Notes under the pieces: model-generated
The model's input: only the letters and a program-made list of their open reading frames with translations
What the model was told of the DNA's origin: nothing
Databases searched by the model: none
Part shown: piece by piece, positions 16,638 through 25,721 of the stretch
How the letters are laid out: every line of letters starts with the position of its first letter
Numbering within the stretch: the stretch's first letter is position 1
Position numbers and translations under genes: made by a program
Assembly (NCBI RefSeq): GCF_900209925.1
Contig: NZ_LT907978.1
Location: 101,001-165,000 of the forward strand
DNA: 64,000 nucleotides
Reading direction: 5' to 3'
From: Anaerobutyricum hallii
GTDB lineage: Bacteria > Bacillota > Clostridia > Lachnospirales > Lachnospiraceae

Positions 16638-17285
16638 ATGAGATTAAGAAATGTAAAAGGTTCAAGAGAACAGATTGCAGCGAATGAATATACAATTAAA
16701 GATGCAGAGCAGATCAAGGGTCAGTGGAAAGATTATTTTCAGGACGGTAAGCCAATTCAGTTAGAGATAGGGATGGGAAAGGGAAAGTTTCTTATGCGGT
16801 TAGCAGAGAAAAATCCTCATATTCATTATATTGGAATTGAAAAGTATTCCAGTGTTTTAGTCAGAGCATTAGAAAAGATGGAAGAAACTCCTTTAGATAA
16901 TATTCATTTTATTCGAATGGATGCAGAGAATATTGTGAATGTATTTGAAAAAGGAGAGGTAGATCAGATTTATCTGAATTTCTCAGATCCATGGCCAAAG
17001 GACCGCCATGCAAAGAGAAGACTTACTTCCAGACAGTTTTTAGAGCGTTATCATAATATTTTAAAAGAAGAAGGAAGAGTTATTTTTAAGACAGATAACA
17101 GACCATTATTTGATTTTTCTTTAGAAGAAGTAGAGGAAGCAGGATGGACATTGGAGAAATGTACATTTGATCTTCACCATAGTGAATACTTAGAAGGCAA
17201 TATTATGACAGAATATGAAGAGAAGTTTGTAGCAAAAGGTAATCCAATCTGCATGCTTCAGGTTTTTTATAAAGAAAATAAGTAA
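16638..17285 (+). CDS. trmB: tRNA (guanine-N7)-methyltransferase
   Basis: 215 aa from the ATG at 16638 behind AGGAGAG. A Rossmann-like SAM-binding fold with EIGMGKGKF (motif I, about 42-50), then NFSDPWPKDRHAKRRL, the signature of TrmB. It uses S-adenosylmethionine to make m7G46 in the variable loop of tRNAs. Length is typical (about 210-220). It appears to be monocistronic, with a promoter at 16448. Confidence 0.96.
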   Translation: MRLRNVKGSREQIAANEYTIKDAEQIKGQWKDYFQDGKPIQLEIGMGKGKFLMRLAEKNPHIHYIGIEKYSSVLVRALEKMEETPLDNIHFIRMDAENIVNVFEKGEVDQIYLNFSDPWPKDRHAKRRLTSRQFLERYHNILKEEGRVIFKTDNRPLFDFSLEEVEEAGWTLEKCTFDLHHSEYLEGNIMTEYEEKFVAKGNPICMLQVFYKENK

Positions 17286-17386
17286 TCTGTACGGGCATAT
17301 GTAGAATAATAAGAGAAGGTTGGAATTTGATAAATCAGGCGCACATCTTTAGTAATGTTCATAGAATAAATCAGGGGTGATATTTT

Positions 17387-17515
17387 ATGAATTTTAAAGA
17401 AAAGATGTGCTGGAATATTCAAAGAAAAAGTTTTTGTGACAGGGGAATCTGGCGATGCCTATTTAACTTTTGCCGGAGTATTTCAGAAGTGTGCAATATT
17501 CTGAATGGAAAATAA
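17387..17515 (+). CDS. Possible 42-residue Cys-rich small protein
   Basis: A short frame in the 343-base gap after trmB starts with ATG at 17387 behind AGGGGTG (spacing 8). The peptide has five Cys (8, 17, 24, 29, 36) and many Lys/Arg, with no signal peptide. I do not recognise it. It may be a real small protein, a remnant or chance; the good RBS is the main support. The rest of the gap holds nothing else that I can identify apart from a possible promoter (TATAAT near 17595). Confidence 0.3.
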   Translation: MNFKEKMCWNIQRKSFCDRGIWRCLFNFCRSISEVCNILNGK

Positions 17516-17628
17516 CAGAGATCAGGCCTTATATGTATTTGGTTTGAAGAAATCAGTATACTTCTGAGGGATTACAGATAACAAAATATGCTTTATAATA
17601 GTTTTATAATAGATGAAAGGATTTACAA

Positions 17629-18447
17629 ATGAAAATCGTAGCAATAGATTTAGACGGAACATTATTACATTCTGACTGTACGATTTCTTCTTATTCAAAA
17701 GAAGTGATCGCTGAGGCAGGGAAAAATGGGATTATGGTAGTACCGACTTCAGGAAGAAGCTTTCGAAGCATTAAGAATCAGGTAAAGGATATTGAAGGTG
17801 TAAAGTACTGCATCTGTGCTAACGGGACTTTGGTTGGAAATATTCAGACAGAAGAACTGATTCATAATTACAAGATACCACAGCATTTTGTTTATGACAT
17901 TTATAAAGAAGTGAAGGAAAGGCATGGATTTATAGAGTTATATTGTGACAATGATGCGTATGTAGAAAAAGAGGATATTCCTGTCTTTTACAATACAAAA
18001 ATGGGAAAGGATTTTTGTGACAGTTTACTTTCTACCGATGTAAAAGCGCTGTCTTATGATCTGCTGTTACGTCGGGGAACAATGCGGATTAATAAAATCC
18101 ATGTTGCATTTCCAGATCCGCAGGAATTGAGAGAATTTGCTGCTAAAATAGCGAAAAACGAGAATCTTGTTGTGACATTTCCAAGTGAATATAATATGGA
18201 GATTTTCCCAAAGGGATGTAATAAAGATGTAGGGATTCGTATTCTTGCTGAAAAATATAATATTGCACATGAAGATACCGTAGCGATTGGAGATAGTGAT
18301 AATGACGTGGCGATGATTGAATATGCACATATTGGAATTGCGGTAGCAAATGCGATGGAAGTATTAAAGGAGAAAGCCGATTATATTACGAAATCAAATG
18401 ATGAAGATGGTCCGGCGATTGTACTGAAAAAAATACTTAAAAAATAA
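17629..18447 (+). CDS. Cof-type HAD hydrolase
   Basis: 272 aa. HAD motif I AIDLDGTLLHSDC (Asp 7 and 9), motif II in VPTSGRS, motif III Lys near KGCNKDVGIRI, motif IV AIGDSDNDVAMIEYA. An inserted type C2B cap (about 85-190) puts it in the Cof/YidA family, which dephosphorylates sugar phosphates, flavin or cofactor phosphates; the substrate cannot be read from sequence. The RBS is AAAGGA 7 nt before the ATG. It stands alone ahead of the tRNA-Lys gene. Confidence 0.92.
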   Translation: MKIVAIDLDGTLLHSDCTISSYSKEVIAEAGKNGIMVVPTSGRSFRSIKNQVKDIEGVKYCICANGTLVGNIQTEELIHNYKIPQHFVYDIYKEVKERHGFIELYCDNDAYVEKEDIPVFYNTKMGKDFCDSLLSTDVKALSYDLLLRRGTMRINKIHVAFPDPQELREFAAKIAKNENLVVTFPSEYNMEIFPKGCNKDVGIRILAEKYNIAHEDTVAIGDSDNDVAMIEYAHIGIAVANAMEVLKEKADYITKSNDEDGPAIVLKKILKK

Positions 18448-18457
18448 AAAATAATGC

Positions 18458-18486
18458 TTGCAATCTATGAAAGGTTGTTATATAAT
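18458..18486 (+). promoter_or_regulatory. Promoter of tRNA-Lys
   Basis: TTGCAA (18458-18463), 17-base spacer, perfect TATAAT (18481-18486), about 43 bases before the mature tRNA 5' end. Confidence 0.8.
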
Positions 18487-18529
18487 AGTCCTTGTCGTTG
18501 AGAGAAACGAAAACAAAACACAAGGATAT

Positions 18530-18602
18530 GCGCTTTTAGCTCAGTTGGTAGAGCAGCGGACTCTTAATCCGCGTGTCCAGGGTTCGAGCCCCTGAAGGCG
18601 CA
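18530..18602 (+). tRNA. tRNA-Lys (anticodon CTT)
   Basis: 73 nt. It folds as a full cloverleaf: acceptor stem GCGCTTT with AAGGCGC (one G-U), D-loop AGCTCAGTTGGTAGAGC, anticodon loop CTCTTAA giving anticodon CTT (codon AAG), and T-arm GGGTTCGAGCCCC. CCA is not encoded. A weak hairpin with a T run follows at about 18607-18651. Confidence 0.97.
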
Positions 18603-18606
18603 TTAC

Positions 18607-18651
18607 AAAGCATCGTTTTTAGGATTTAGGCCTGGGGATGGTGCTTTTTTT
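18607..18651 (+). terminator. Likely terminator after tRNA-Lys
   Basis: AAAGCATC pairs imperfectly with GATGGTGCTTT, followed by seven T. The next gene has its RBS (AAAGGAGG) only 8 bases further on, so some read-through into the HAD gene is plausible. Confidence 0.5.
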
Positions 18652-18673
18652 GTTGCCAAAAGGAGGAACAACG

Positions 18674-19366
18674 ATGAACTTGATTTTTGACTTAGATGAT
18701 ACCCTTTATGACCTTATGGGACCTTTTGAACTGGTTCATAAAAAGTTATATGCAGATAAAACCGATGCGGATTGTACGGAACTGTTTATAAAATCACGAG
18801 CTTATTCGGATGAGATCATGGAAGCAGAGATAAAAGGAGACATTCCACATGAGGATTGTTTTTATGAGAGAATTAAAAGAACGTATCATGATGTGGGAAT
18901 TGAGATGAGCAGAGAAGATACAGAAGAGTTTGAACGATTATACAGAGCTTATCAGAAAGAAATATCTCTTAGTGAGGGAGTGGAAGAGTTCCTTGATTAT
19001 TGTAAAGCTCATAATATTTTCATTGCCATTCTTACGAACGGAAGACCGAAATCTCAGTATGCGAAGGTAATTGCTTTGGATTTACATAGATGGTTTGACG
19101 ATGACCACATCTTTATTTCTGGTGGGATTGGCTATCAGAAGCCAGATCCGATGGCATTTCAATATATCGAAAAGATGTTTTCACTTAATCCGGAAGAAAC
19201 ATGGTATATCGGAGATACTTATGAGGCAGATGTTGTTGGGGCAGACGGTGCAGGCTGGCATACAGTCTGGTTTAATCATCGTAACCGAGAATGTCTGGAA
19301 AACTGTGCTGATGTGACAGTAAGAAGTATAGAGGAATTAAGTAGATTCATAAGAGAAAGAAGCTAA
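18674..19366 (+). CDS. HAD hydrolase, pyrimidine nucleotidase-like
   Basis: 230 aa from the ATG at 18674, which has AAAGGAGG upstream; a GTG 12 codons earlier lies in the terminator. HAD motif I FDLDDTLYDLMG (Asp 6, 8), motif II LTNGRPKSQ, motif III/IV GYQKPDPMAF and YIGDTYEADVVGA. The helical C1 cap lies at about 20-95. The DLDDTLY form and size match YjjG/PynA-like 5'-nucleotidases or other phosphatases that clean up unusual nucleotides; the exact substrate is open. It is probably transcribed on its own or with the tRNA. Confidence 0.88.
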   Translation: MNLIFDLDDTLYDLMGPFELVHKKLYADKTDADCTELFIKSRAYSDEIMEAEIKGDIPHEDCFYERIKRTYHDVGIEMSREDTEEFERLYRAYQKEISLSEGVEEFLDYCKAHNIFIAILTNGRPKSQYAKVIALDLHRWFDDDHIFISGGIGYQKPDPMAFQYIEKMFSLNPEETWYIGDTYEADVVGADGAGWHTVWFNHRNRECLENCADVTVRSIEELSRFIRERS

Positions 19367-19370
19367 AAGT

Positions 19371-19468
19371 ATGAAATCAGTAATATCTATATGGAAATTA
19401 GGACTTTAAACCTATTAGAAAGAGTAATGGTTTCTAAGAGAAATTTTTTATGATATTACTGATTTCAT
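19371..19468. repeat. Palindrome after the HAD gene
   Basis: 17-base perfect arms (19371-19387 and 19452-19468) around a 64-base middle. It starts 4 bases after the HAD gene stop and lies between convergent genes, so it may work as a terminator, but neither arm carries a strong T run. Confidence 0.65.
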
Positions 19469-19506
19469 CAGAGAATGATAAGATAATCAGGATAGAATGA
19501 TATTGG

Positions 19507-20463
19507 TTACTTCGTGTTTAATTTTAATAATTTATGGTATTCAAGTACATCATTATCCCACTGTTTATATTTTTGATCTCCGCGGCGGTCAGGAAGACCA
19601 TATTCGTTTTTGAGGTATTCACCGAGATAGGCTGTAGTCTTTTGGGCTCCTTTGATATTAAGATGATCGCCGCCGTCCGCAGTATCTTTTTTCCAATTGA
19701 TATTCTTTTTTAATTCAAGGTTCAAATCGATAAAGTTGATTTTGTTCTTGTCGGCAATCTGCTGCAATGCATTATGCTTTCTGTAGTTCCATCCATTGTA
19801 ATTCGGAACGGAGATCAGTACAGGAATAGAACCCTGACGTTTGCAATAGTGAATACATTTTTCAAAGGTAGATGCACTGATATCGTTGATTTTCCAGGTT
19901 TTTCTGGTGAACTTCATTCGGTGCTTTTTTTTATGGACTTTGTGTGTTGATTTACGGTAATAGTAACCTTTCATAACGGAATATCGGTTTCCCCAAATGT
20001 TCTTAATTTTATGTGGGTTTAAGTTTTTGTGGAAGCTGATAACCGGAAAAAAGGTTGCGAGCTTTGCTTTTGTGATAGAGTCGAGATTAGCGATATCGGT
20101 TTTATCACGAAAAAGATTATTGCCGTCAATCAGTACGATAGAAGGCTTTTGGTGTTTATAAATCTGCTTTAAATATTCATAAGTCTCAGGAATACGCTGG
20201 CTTGCCTGTCCCCAGGTATATCCGGTGAATCCGTCCTGTTCCCACCATATGAGAGGAAAAATTCCGCTGTATACATTACTGTCTCCTATTGCTAATACAT
20301 CAATACTGTTATCCGGTTCCTGAAAAATGCTATAGCCGGAGTAATTAAATAGCGGATTGGCATTGTACCCCATGGCAATGGATAAGGAAGAAAAGATTTT
20401 CAGTGCAAATGTTAAAATCAGCAGGAAAATAATGCTTCGTGCTGCTATTGATTTTTTTGACAT
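19507..20463 (-). CDS. SGNH-hydrolase-fold protein, DltD-like position
   Basis: 318 aa. Signal anchor at about 9-30 (ARSIIFLLILTFALKIF). SGNH blocks: AIGDSNVYSGIFP (nucleophile Ser in GDS), IDGNNLF and the C-terminal DGGDHLNIKGAQK (Asp-x-x-His). Such proteins act outside the membrane as acyl or D-alanyl transferases or esterases. It follows dltA-, dltC- and MBOAT-type genes on the minus strand and so fills the place of dltD, although it is shorter than usual DltD (about 400 aa). It is separated from the MBOAT gene by a 93-base gap that holds palindrome E2, which may set its expression apart. Confidence 0.75.
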   Translation of the reverse strand: MSKKSIAARSIIFLLILTFALKIFSSLSIAMGYNANPLFNYSGYSIFQEPDNSIDVLAIGDSNVYSGIFPLIWWEQDGFTGYTWGQASQRIPETYEYLKQIYKHQKPSIVLIDGNNLFRDKTDIANLDSITKAKLATFFPVISFHKNLNPHKIKNIWGNRYSVMKGYYYRKSTHKVHKKKHRMKFTRKTWKINDISASTFEKCIHYCKRQGSIPVLISVPNYNGWNYRKHNALQQIADKNKINFIDLNLELKKNINWKKDTADGGDHLNIKGAQKTTAYLGEYLKNEYGLPDRRGDQKYKQWDNDVLEYHKLLKLNTK

Positions 20464-20485
20464 TTTAGTTCCTCCTGTAAAGTGA

Positions 20486-20530
20486 ATGTACTCTCACGAA
20501 ATCAAGCACAAAAAGATTCCGAGAGTACAT
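20486..20530. repeat. Family E palindrome (E2)
   Basis: ATGTACTCTC and GAGAGTACAT arms enclose AGCACAAAAAGATTC-type sequence. It lies 23 bases upstream of the SGNH gene start, between two genes of the same operon. Confidence 0.75.
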
Positions 20531-20556
20531 ATGAAAGTGTTCGATAGTAAATCATA

Positions 20557-22149
20557 TTAAAACTTCGCATAAATAAAGTCGGCAACGCCCCATCCGGGTC
20601 CATAGGCACCGGCAATGATGATCAGTATAATAGGAATCATATATAGTCCCCAGCGAATTGGTAAGGACTGTTTTGATATGAGTTCGCGGATAGAATGTCC
20701 CTCTTCCTGGCTCTTTCCGATGAGATAGAGAAGAATAATACTAAAGACGATTAACAGGAAATCCAGTTTAAATAATCCTCCTTGATCAAAAGCTATCTGC
20801 CAGAAAGAGACTTTGCTGTTCCATGGACGAAATACAGAACAGAGCATAGCGATAGCAACGTTTAAGTTTCGTGCCCGGAAAATGAGCATACCAATATTTA
20901 CAAGAATAAATGTGCGGGCTGTCTGCATTATGTGATACCAGGATGCATTTCGATCAATGTTACATTTCCTGCAAAAAGCAGCAAAAACAGGTTCGAAAAG
21001 CATACCAAGGACCATGATGACATAGTAATAAAGACCGTAAATAATGTATTTCCATTCTGCTCCATGCCAGATTCCATTACCGAACCAAACGGCGAACAGA
21101 GCAAAAATACCGGGAATCGTGGCAGCATAATAACGATTCATGTGGGCTCGGCACTTTTGGCAGAACTTCTGAAAATGTGTTCCAAGAGAAATCGGGTAAA
21201 AAATGTAATCTTTGAACCAGGCTCCCAGAGTAATATGCCATCTGCGCCAGAAATCATTAACGGAAGTGGCGAAAAATGGACGTTTGAAGTTCTCTTCTAA
21301 AGTGATGCCGAAAAGCTGGGCGCTTCCTCTTGCAATGTTAATACATCCGGCAAAGTCCATGTAAAGCTGGAAAGTATATAAAAGAATTGCCATGATAACA
21401 GGAAAACCGGAGTATCGTTCGTGATTTGCAAAAATAGCACGAACATACATATTTACGCGGTCAGAAAGAAGTACTTTTTGAAAAAGTCCCCATGTAATAA
21501 GCTGGGCACCAAAACAAAACTGTTTATAATCAAAGCGATGCTCTGCTTTTAATTCTTCACCAAGCTGCCCATAGCGGGAGATTGGTCCCTCGGTGATGAC
21601 TGGGAAAAAGATTAAAAACAGAAGCAGGCGCAGGTAGTTTCTTTCGACCTTACATACGCCGCGGGCAACATCTGTCACGTAGCTGATGGCAGACAGTGTG
21701 TAAAAAGAGATTCCGAGAGGAAGAAAGATATTTAAAAACGGAATCTGGGCGGGGATATGTAAAGCATTAAAAAGTGCATTGATATTTTCACCAAAAAAGT
21801 TAAAATACTTTGTAACAAATAAAATACCGAAGTTTATAAAGCATAAGAATGCGATAACATAGCGGATTTTTGTCGTGGTCTTATTCTTTAGTTCTTTTCT
21901 TGTAGCGCGGTCCAATTCTTTCTTTTTTAATTTAAATGTTTCGTTGAACTGCTCGATAACTCTTGCACCAAGATAAATGGCTGCCGTTGTAAACAGGACA
22001 ACGACAACCAGACTTTTCATTGTAAGAATATAGAACAGCAGGCTCGAAAAGAGTAGTCCGATCCAACGGCGCTTTATGGGAAGTAAATAATAAAGGATCA
22101 GACTGCCGCCAAGAAATGGAAAAAGATAGAGCCATGAATTATACTGCAT
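20557..22149 (-). CDS. dltB: MBOAT acyltransferase, DltB-like
   Basis: 530 aa polytopic protein (about 11-13 membrane segments). MBOAT signatures: FPVITEGPISRYGQL, MDFAGCINIARGSAQLFGI, VNDFWRRWHITLGAWFKDYIF and the catalytic-His region WFGNGIWHGAEWKYIIYGLY. In dlt operons this protein passes D-alanine from the carrier protein DltC across the membrane towards lipoteichoic acid. It is longer than typical DltB (about 400 aa) and closer to AlgI/PatA-like forms, so the acyl donor might not be D-alanine. It starts 8 bases after the carrier protein stop. Confidence 0.85.
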   Translation of the reverse strand: MQYNSWLYLFPFLGGSLILYYLLPIKRRWIGLLFSSLLFYILTMKSLVVVVLFTTAAIYLGARVIEQFNETFKLKKKELDRATRKELKNKTTTKIRYVIAFLCFINFGILFVTKYFNFFGENINALFNALHIPAQIPFLNIFLPLGISFYTLSAISYVTDVARGVCKVERNYLRLLLFLIFFPVITEGPISRYGQLGEELKAEHRFDYKQFCFGAQLITWGLFQKVLLSDRVNMYVRAIFANHERYSGFPVIMAILLYTFQLYMDFAGCINIARGSAQLFGITLEENFKRPFFATSVNDFWRRWHITLGAWFKDYIFYPISLGTHFQKFCQKCRAHMNRYYAATIPGIFALFAVWFGNGIWHGAEWKYIIYGLYYYVIMVLGMLFEPVFAAFCRKCNIDRNASWYHIMQTARTFILVNIGMLIFRARNLNVAIAMLCSVFRPWNSKVSFWQIAFDQGGLFKLDFLLIVFSIILLYLIGKSQEEGHSIRELISKQSLPIRWGLYMIPIILIIIAGAYGPGWGVADFIYAKF

Positions 22150-22157
22150 ATTCTCAC

Positions 22158-22388
22158 CTACTCATCTTCTAAAATTTCCTGAACCATGTGGTAAATACTT
22201 TCTACAGATTTAAAGTTCTCTGGCTTAATATAAGGAAGTGTAATGTTGATATCAAATTCATCATTAAGCTCAGAGACAAGCTGAAGAATTTCCATAGATT
22301 CTAAAAGGTGTTCATCAATAAAATCTGTTGATGCCGCAAAGTCAGCGCCAGGTTTAATAGTTTCTAAAATTTCAAGAATAGTGTCCAT
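22158..22388 (-). CDS. dltC: Acyl/D-alanyl carrier protein, DltC-like
   Basis: 76 aa from the ATG at 22388 with AAAGGAG 7 nt upstream; nine more in-frame codons upstream have no RBS. It is a four-helix carrier protein with the phosphopantetheine Ser in EHLLESMEILQLV (Ser about 31). It would carry the amino acid or acyl group activated by the downstream-numbered adenylation enzyme (22423) to the MBOAT protein. Size and position match DltC. Confidence 0.9.
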   Translation of the reverse strand: MDTILEILETIKPGADFAASTDFIDEHLLESMEILQLVSELNDEFDINITLPYIKPENFKSVESIYHMVQEILEDE

Positions 22389-22412
22389 AGTTAATCTCCT
22401 TTGTGTATTATT

Positions 22413-22434
22413 CAAGAATGTCTTAACATTCTTG
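22413..22434. repeat. Small hairpin G1 overlapping the dltA stop
   Basis: CAAGAATGT, four-base loop, ACATTCTTG: a 9-bp perfect stem whose loop contains the stop codon of the adenylation gene (TAA on the minus strand). Very similar hairpins occur at 44532-44553, and degenerate ones at 26996-27016 and 53094-53114, all just after stop codons. Confidence 0.7.
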
Positions 22435-23982
22435 ATAGCTTTCTTTTAATAGTTTTCTGTCGATCTTTCCGTTTGCATTGTAAGGCATCTGTTTGATTCG
22501 GATGAACTTATTCGGTCGCATATACGCAGGCAGTTTAGAGGTTGCTGTAACGGAAAGTGCATCTGGTTTTACCTTTCCCTGATAAAAAACAAGAATTTGA
22601 TCAGTTGTTTCTAAGTAAATACATACGCAGGCATGAATTTCCGGCAAAGCCCCAATAGAAGCTTCGATTTCACCGGGTTCAATGCGGTATCCCATATGTT
22701 TGATCTGGAAATCTTTTCGTCCCTGATATCTTAAAAGTCCATCTTCCCCTCGATATACAAGATCTCCTGTGCGATATACAACTTCCGGATAAGCATCATT
22801 CAACGGATTTTGTACGAAAGCTTCAGAAGTTTTTGATGGATTATGATAATAACCGTCTGCAAGAAACGGACCGCTGACAAGAAGTTCCCCGCTTGTAGCT
22901 TCTTTCCCGTTCTCATTTACGATGATCAGGTCACAATTGTCACAGGCAACGCCGATAGGAAGTGTTTCCTCATCGGAAAAAGTGTGATTAACAACATAGT
23001 AACTGCAAATATCGGTTGTCTCTGTCGGACCGAAAAGATTTGCGTAAAAAATATCAGGAAGTGCCTGGCGCCAGTAATTCAACTGCTTTACAGGCATAAC
23101 TTCTCCGGCAAACAATACTTTCTTAAGATATTCCGGTTTAATATAAGAAAATGTATCCCAGTTCGCTACAATATTAAGCGCAGAAGGAACCCAGTAGATG
23201 GTATTTACTTTATAAGTATTCAGATATTCCATAAGCTGCATCGGGAATGAAAAATACTTCTTTGGAATAATCTGATAAGTTGCCCCGGTACGAAGTGCTG
23301 CATAAAAGTCAGAGACAGACATACTAAAGTACAATGGGGTCTGGCTTCCAAAAATAGTTGCTTGATCAATATCAAATGCATGGATAAACCAGCTTCCATA
23401 AGAAATCAATGCACGATGGCTGATCACAGTACCCTTTGGCTGACCGGTAGAACCGGAAGTATAGAGAATATATGCCGGATCACGTTCCGTCATCTGGTCA
23501 CGTACTCTGTCAAGAAGCTTGTTATCTATTCCTGCCAAAGCACTATCTTCTATTAAAAATGTCTTAATTGTCTTTGAGAACGGTTCACTCTGGTCCTCTT
23601 CAAAAGAAGAAGGCATATCAGAACGGCTAGTGTGAAATGCATTCACTTTATCAATGTATGAGCTGTCTGTAAGAATCCCAGCCGGCTGTAATGTTTCAAA
23701 AATACGGTGTACACGTTCTACAGGCATCTGTGTGTCAAGTACGACATAAAAATTACCACTGTAAAGAACGCCGAGCATTGCCTCTGCCAGAGCAGGGCTC
23801 TTATCCATATAAATAGCAACAGGAATACGGTGCTTCTTCAAAGTAGAAGCAAGCATGGTACCTGTCTGTTGGCTCTTTCTTTTCAGATCATGGAAAGTAA
23901 CCGAAGCATGGTCGTCTGCAACGGCTATATGATCAGGAAAACGCTCACAGGTTTTCTCGAAATATTGTAATATATTTTTCAT
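22423..23982 (-). CDS. dltA: Adenylation enzyme, DltA-like (D-alanine--carrier protein ligase)
   Basis: 519 aa from the ATG at 23982 (AAGGAG 8 nt upstream). ANL superfamily with core motifs AYILYTSGSTGQPKGTVISH (A3), FGPTETTD (A5), VYRTGDLV (A7), RKDFQIKHMGYRIEPGEIE (A8) and NANGKIDRK (A10, catalytic Lys). It activates an amino acid with ATP and loads it on the carrier protein encoded 34 bases downstream. In the dlt pathway this is D-alanine for teichoic acid D-alanylation, giving resistance to cationic peptides. The substrate pocket residues were not modelled. Confidence 0.9.
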   Translation of the reverse strand: MKNILQYFEKTCERFPDHIAVADDHASVTFHDLKRKSQQTGTMLASTLKKHRIPVAIYMDKSPALAEAMLGVLYSGNFYVVLDTQMPVERVHRIFETLQPAGILTDSSYIDKVNAFHTSRSDMPSSFEEDQSEPFSKTIKTFLIEDSALAGIDNKLLDRVRDQMTERDPAYILYTSGSTGQPKGTVISHRALISYGSWFIHAFDIDQATIFGSQTPLYFSMSVSDFYAALRTGATYQIIPKKYFSFPMQLMEYLNTYKVNTIYWVPSALNIVANWDTFSYIKPEYLKKVLFAGEVMPVKQLNYWRQALPDIFYANLFGPTETTDICSYYVVNHTFSDEETLPIGVACDNCDLIIVNENGKEATSGELLVSGPFLADGYYHNPSKTSEAFVQNPLNDAYPEVVYRTGDLVYRGEDGLLRYQGRKDFQIKHMGYRIEPGEIEASIGALPEIHACVCIYLETTDQILVFYQGKVKPDALSVTATSKLPAYMRPNKFIRIKQMPYNANGKIDRKLLKESYQEC

Positions 23983-24233
23983 ATGTAGTATCTCCTTAGT
24001 GCTGTTAGCGACTATTGATTCATAGTTATACATACAAGATAACAAAGAAATCTTAAGTAATAACCAAAGAGAATCTAAAACATTCTTAAGAGATAATTCT
24101 GGATTTATTTCCTTGCGCTGTTTGTTTCTTTTGCTTGATCAATGAAAACTTACATATATTTTACAAGACAATCTCTTTTGATTTTACATCTTTGTGTTAG
24201 AGTTATGCACATAAAGGAAAGGACAGATGGGTG

Positions 24234-24491
24234 ATGAAAGTGAAAGAAATATATAAAATATCAGAGACTGTTCATAGAGCAGCAGGGGGAAAAATAGAAA
24301 ATATTTTCCTGTTTTTAAATACAATGTTCTGGGCATTGCTTGCGCTTATTATTGGCGCGGCAGGATTTTCCCTGGCAACGGGAAGTGTGATTGGGCATGG
24401 AATTACATTATTTTGTATTGTAGGATATACTGGAATGATTATAGGATTTTTTGGTGGAAGTTATTATTTATATAGAAGAGATGAGAAATAA
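24234..24491 (+). CDS. Small membrane protein, unknown
   Basis: 85 aa from the ATG at 24234 (a GTG sits directly before it). Two hydrophobic helices (about 26-50 and 55-78) separated by a short Gly-rich turn, with a basic end (YLYRRDEK). I do not recognise the family. It is divergent from the dlt operon and followed by its own terminator, so it seems to be a single-gene unit. Confidence 0.65.
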   Translation: MKVKEIYKISETVHRAAGGKIENIFLFLNTMFWALLALIIGAAGFSLATGSVIGHGITLFCIVGYTGMIIGFFGGSYYLYRRDEK

Positions 24492-24500
24492 AGTAAGCAA

Positions 24501-24549
24501 GAAGCTATCGCAGTAACAGTGTTACAACTGTAACTGTGGATAGCTTCTT
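24501..24549 (+). terminator. Terminator of the small membrane protein gene
   Basis: AGAAGCTATC pairs with GATAGCTTCT, with an inner CAGT/ACTG pairing, followed by TTTTATTTT. Confidence 0.75.
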
Positions 24550-24719
24550 TTATTTTACAGGAAAAAATGCTGCGAAAATGCCGGGGTCCGTTTGAATGTA
24601 TTTATGTGCCTACTGTTATTATATTTACAAAAGTAAAAATAATAATAAAAAATTGCCCAAAAACAGGGCAAAATATTTGGTTATATTGAAAGAATGTAAA
24701 AATATATGTCATGTTTTTG

Positions 24720-24748
24720 TTGACAATCTAGAGGGAAAATTTTATAAT
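24720..24748 (+). promoter_or_regulatory. Consensus promoter of the SorC-type regulator
   Basis: TTGACA (24720-24725), 17 bases, TATAAT (24743-24748): an exact match to the sigma-A consensus, 25 bases upstream of the regulator start. Such a strong site would need repression, possibly by the SorC-type protein itself. The stretch 24550-24719 shows nothing else that I can name. Confidence 0.85.
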
Positions 24749-24773
24749 ATAGGTAGTTACGGGAGGGGGAAAT

Positions 24774-25721
24774 ATGAGGAAGGTAATTGATGATCCACGC
24801 CTGATGGTTCGGGTATGCGATTTGTATTATAATCAGGGTATCAGCCAGCAGCAGATTGCCAAGGACCTGAATTTATCCAGACCGACGGTATCTAGAGTGT
24901 TGGCGCTTGCTAAGGAGCAGGGAATTGTAAAGATTAGTATTTCCAATGTGAATGCAGTAGAGCATTGGGAGCTTGAGAGAAGACTTGAGAAAGAATTTGG
25001 TCTTCGGGAAGTAATCATTGTAGGAGAGAATTCCTCAGAGGATGGGATGAAGGAGTCGCTTGGAGAAGCGGCCGCCAGATATTTGGAATATACGATTAAA
25101 GATGGGAATATAGTAGGTGTTTCTATGGGTTCCACTTTATTTGAAGTCGTGTCCCATGTTGTACATCCTGCCGCACAGAAAGTTACATTTGTTCCGTTAG
25201 TCGGTGGAGTTGGAAGAGTTCGTATGGAGCTTCATGCGAACAGTCTGGCGGAATCACTGTCTCGTATATATAATGGTAAGTTTGTACCGCTGCATGCACC
25301 GGCCCGCGTTTCCAGCAGAAATATCCGAGATGAGCTTTTGAAAGAAGATAGTTTATTACCGGCGATTTATCTGACACAGAAATTAGATATTGCAATAGTT
25401 GGTATCGGATATCCGAATGAGAAGTCAGCAATTATGGCGACGGGATATTTTAAGGAGAATGAGATAGAATCTCTTATTGACCGTAAGGTAGCCGGAGAGC
25501 TATGTATGCAGTTTTATGATATTTACGGAGATACTGCTCCGTATAAAGATGATAATAATGTTATTGGAATGGATATCAGTATGCTTCGCTCTGTTCCACG
25601 TTCTATCGGTATTGCCGGAGGTGTTGAGAAGCTTCGGGCAGTCAGAGGAGCGATTAACGGACACTATATTAATACGTTGATTACAGATATTGAATGTGCA
25701 GAGGCATTGATATCTGAATAA
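24774..25721 (+). CDS. SorC/DeoR-type sugar-responsive transcriptional regulator
   Basis: 315 aa. An N-terminal helix-turn-helix (about 16-50: YNQGISQQQIAKDLNLSRPT) is followed by the sugar-binding domain of the SorC/CggR family (about 60-312) with GVSMGSTLFEV and VGGVGRVRMELHANSLAE, and NTLITDIECAEAL at the end. These regulators bind phosphorylated sugars. It is encoded directly ahead of the polyol/sugar-phosphate operon at 25817-31050, 95 bases away, so it most likely controls that operon. Confidence 0.92.
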   Translation: MRKVIDDPRLMVRVCDLYYNQGISQQQIAKDLNLSRPTVSRVLALAKEQGIVKISISNVNAVEHWELERRLEKEFGLREVIIVGENSSEDGMKESLGEAAARYLEYTIKDGNIVGVSMGSTLFEVVSHVVHPAAQKVTFVPLVGGVGRVRMELHANSLAESLSRIYNGKFVPLHAPARVSSRNIRDELLKEDSLLPAIYLTQKLDIAIVGIGYPNEKSAIMATGYFKENEIESLIDRKVAGELCMQFYDIYGDTAPYKDDNNVIGMDISMLRSVPRSIGIAGGVEKLRAVRGAINGHYINTLITDIECAEALISE

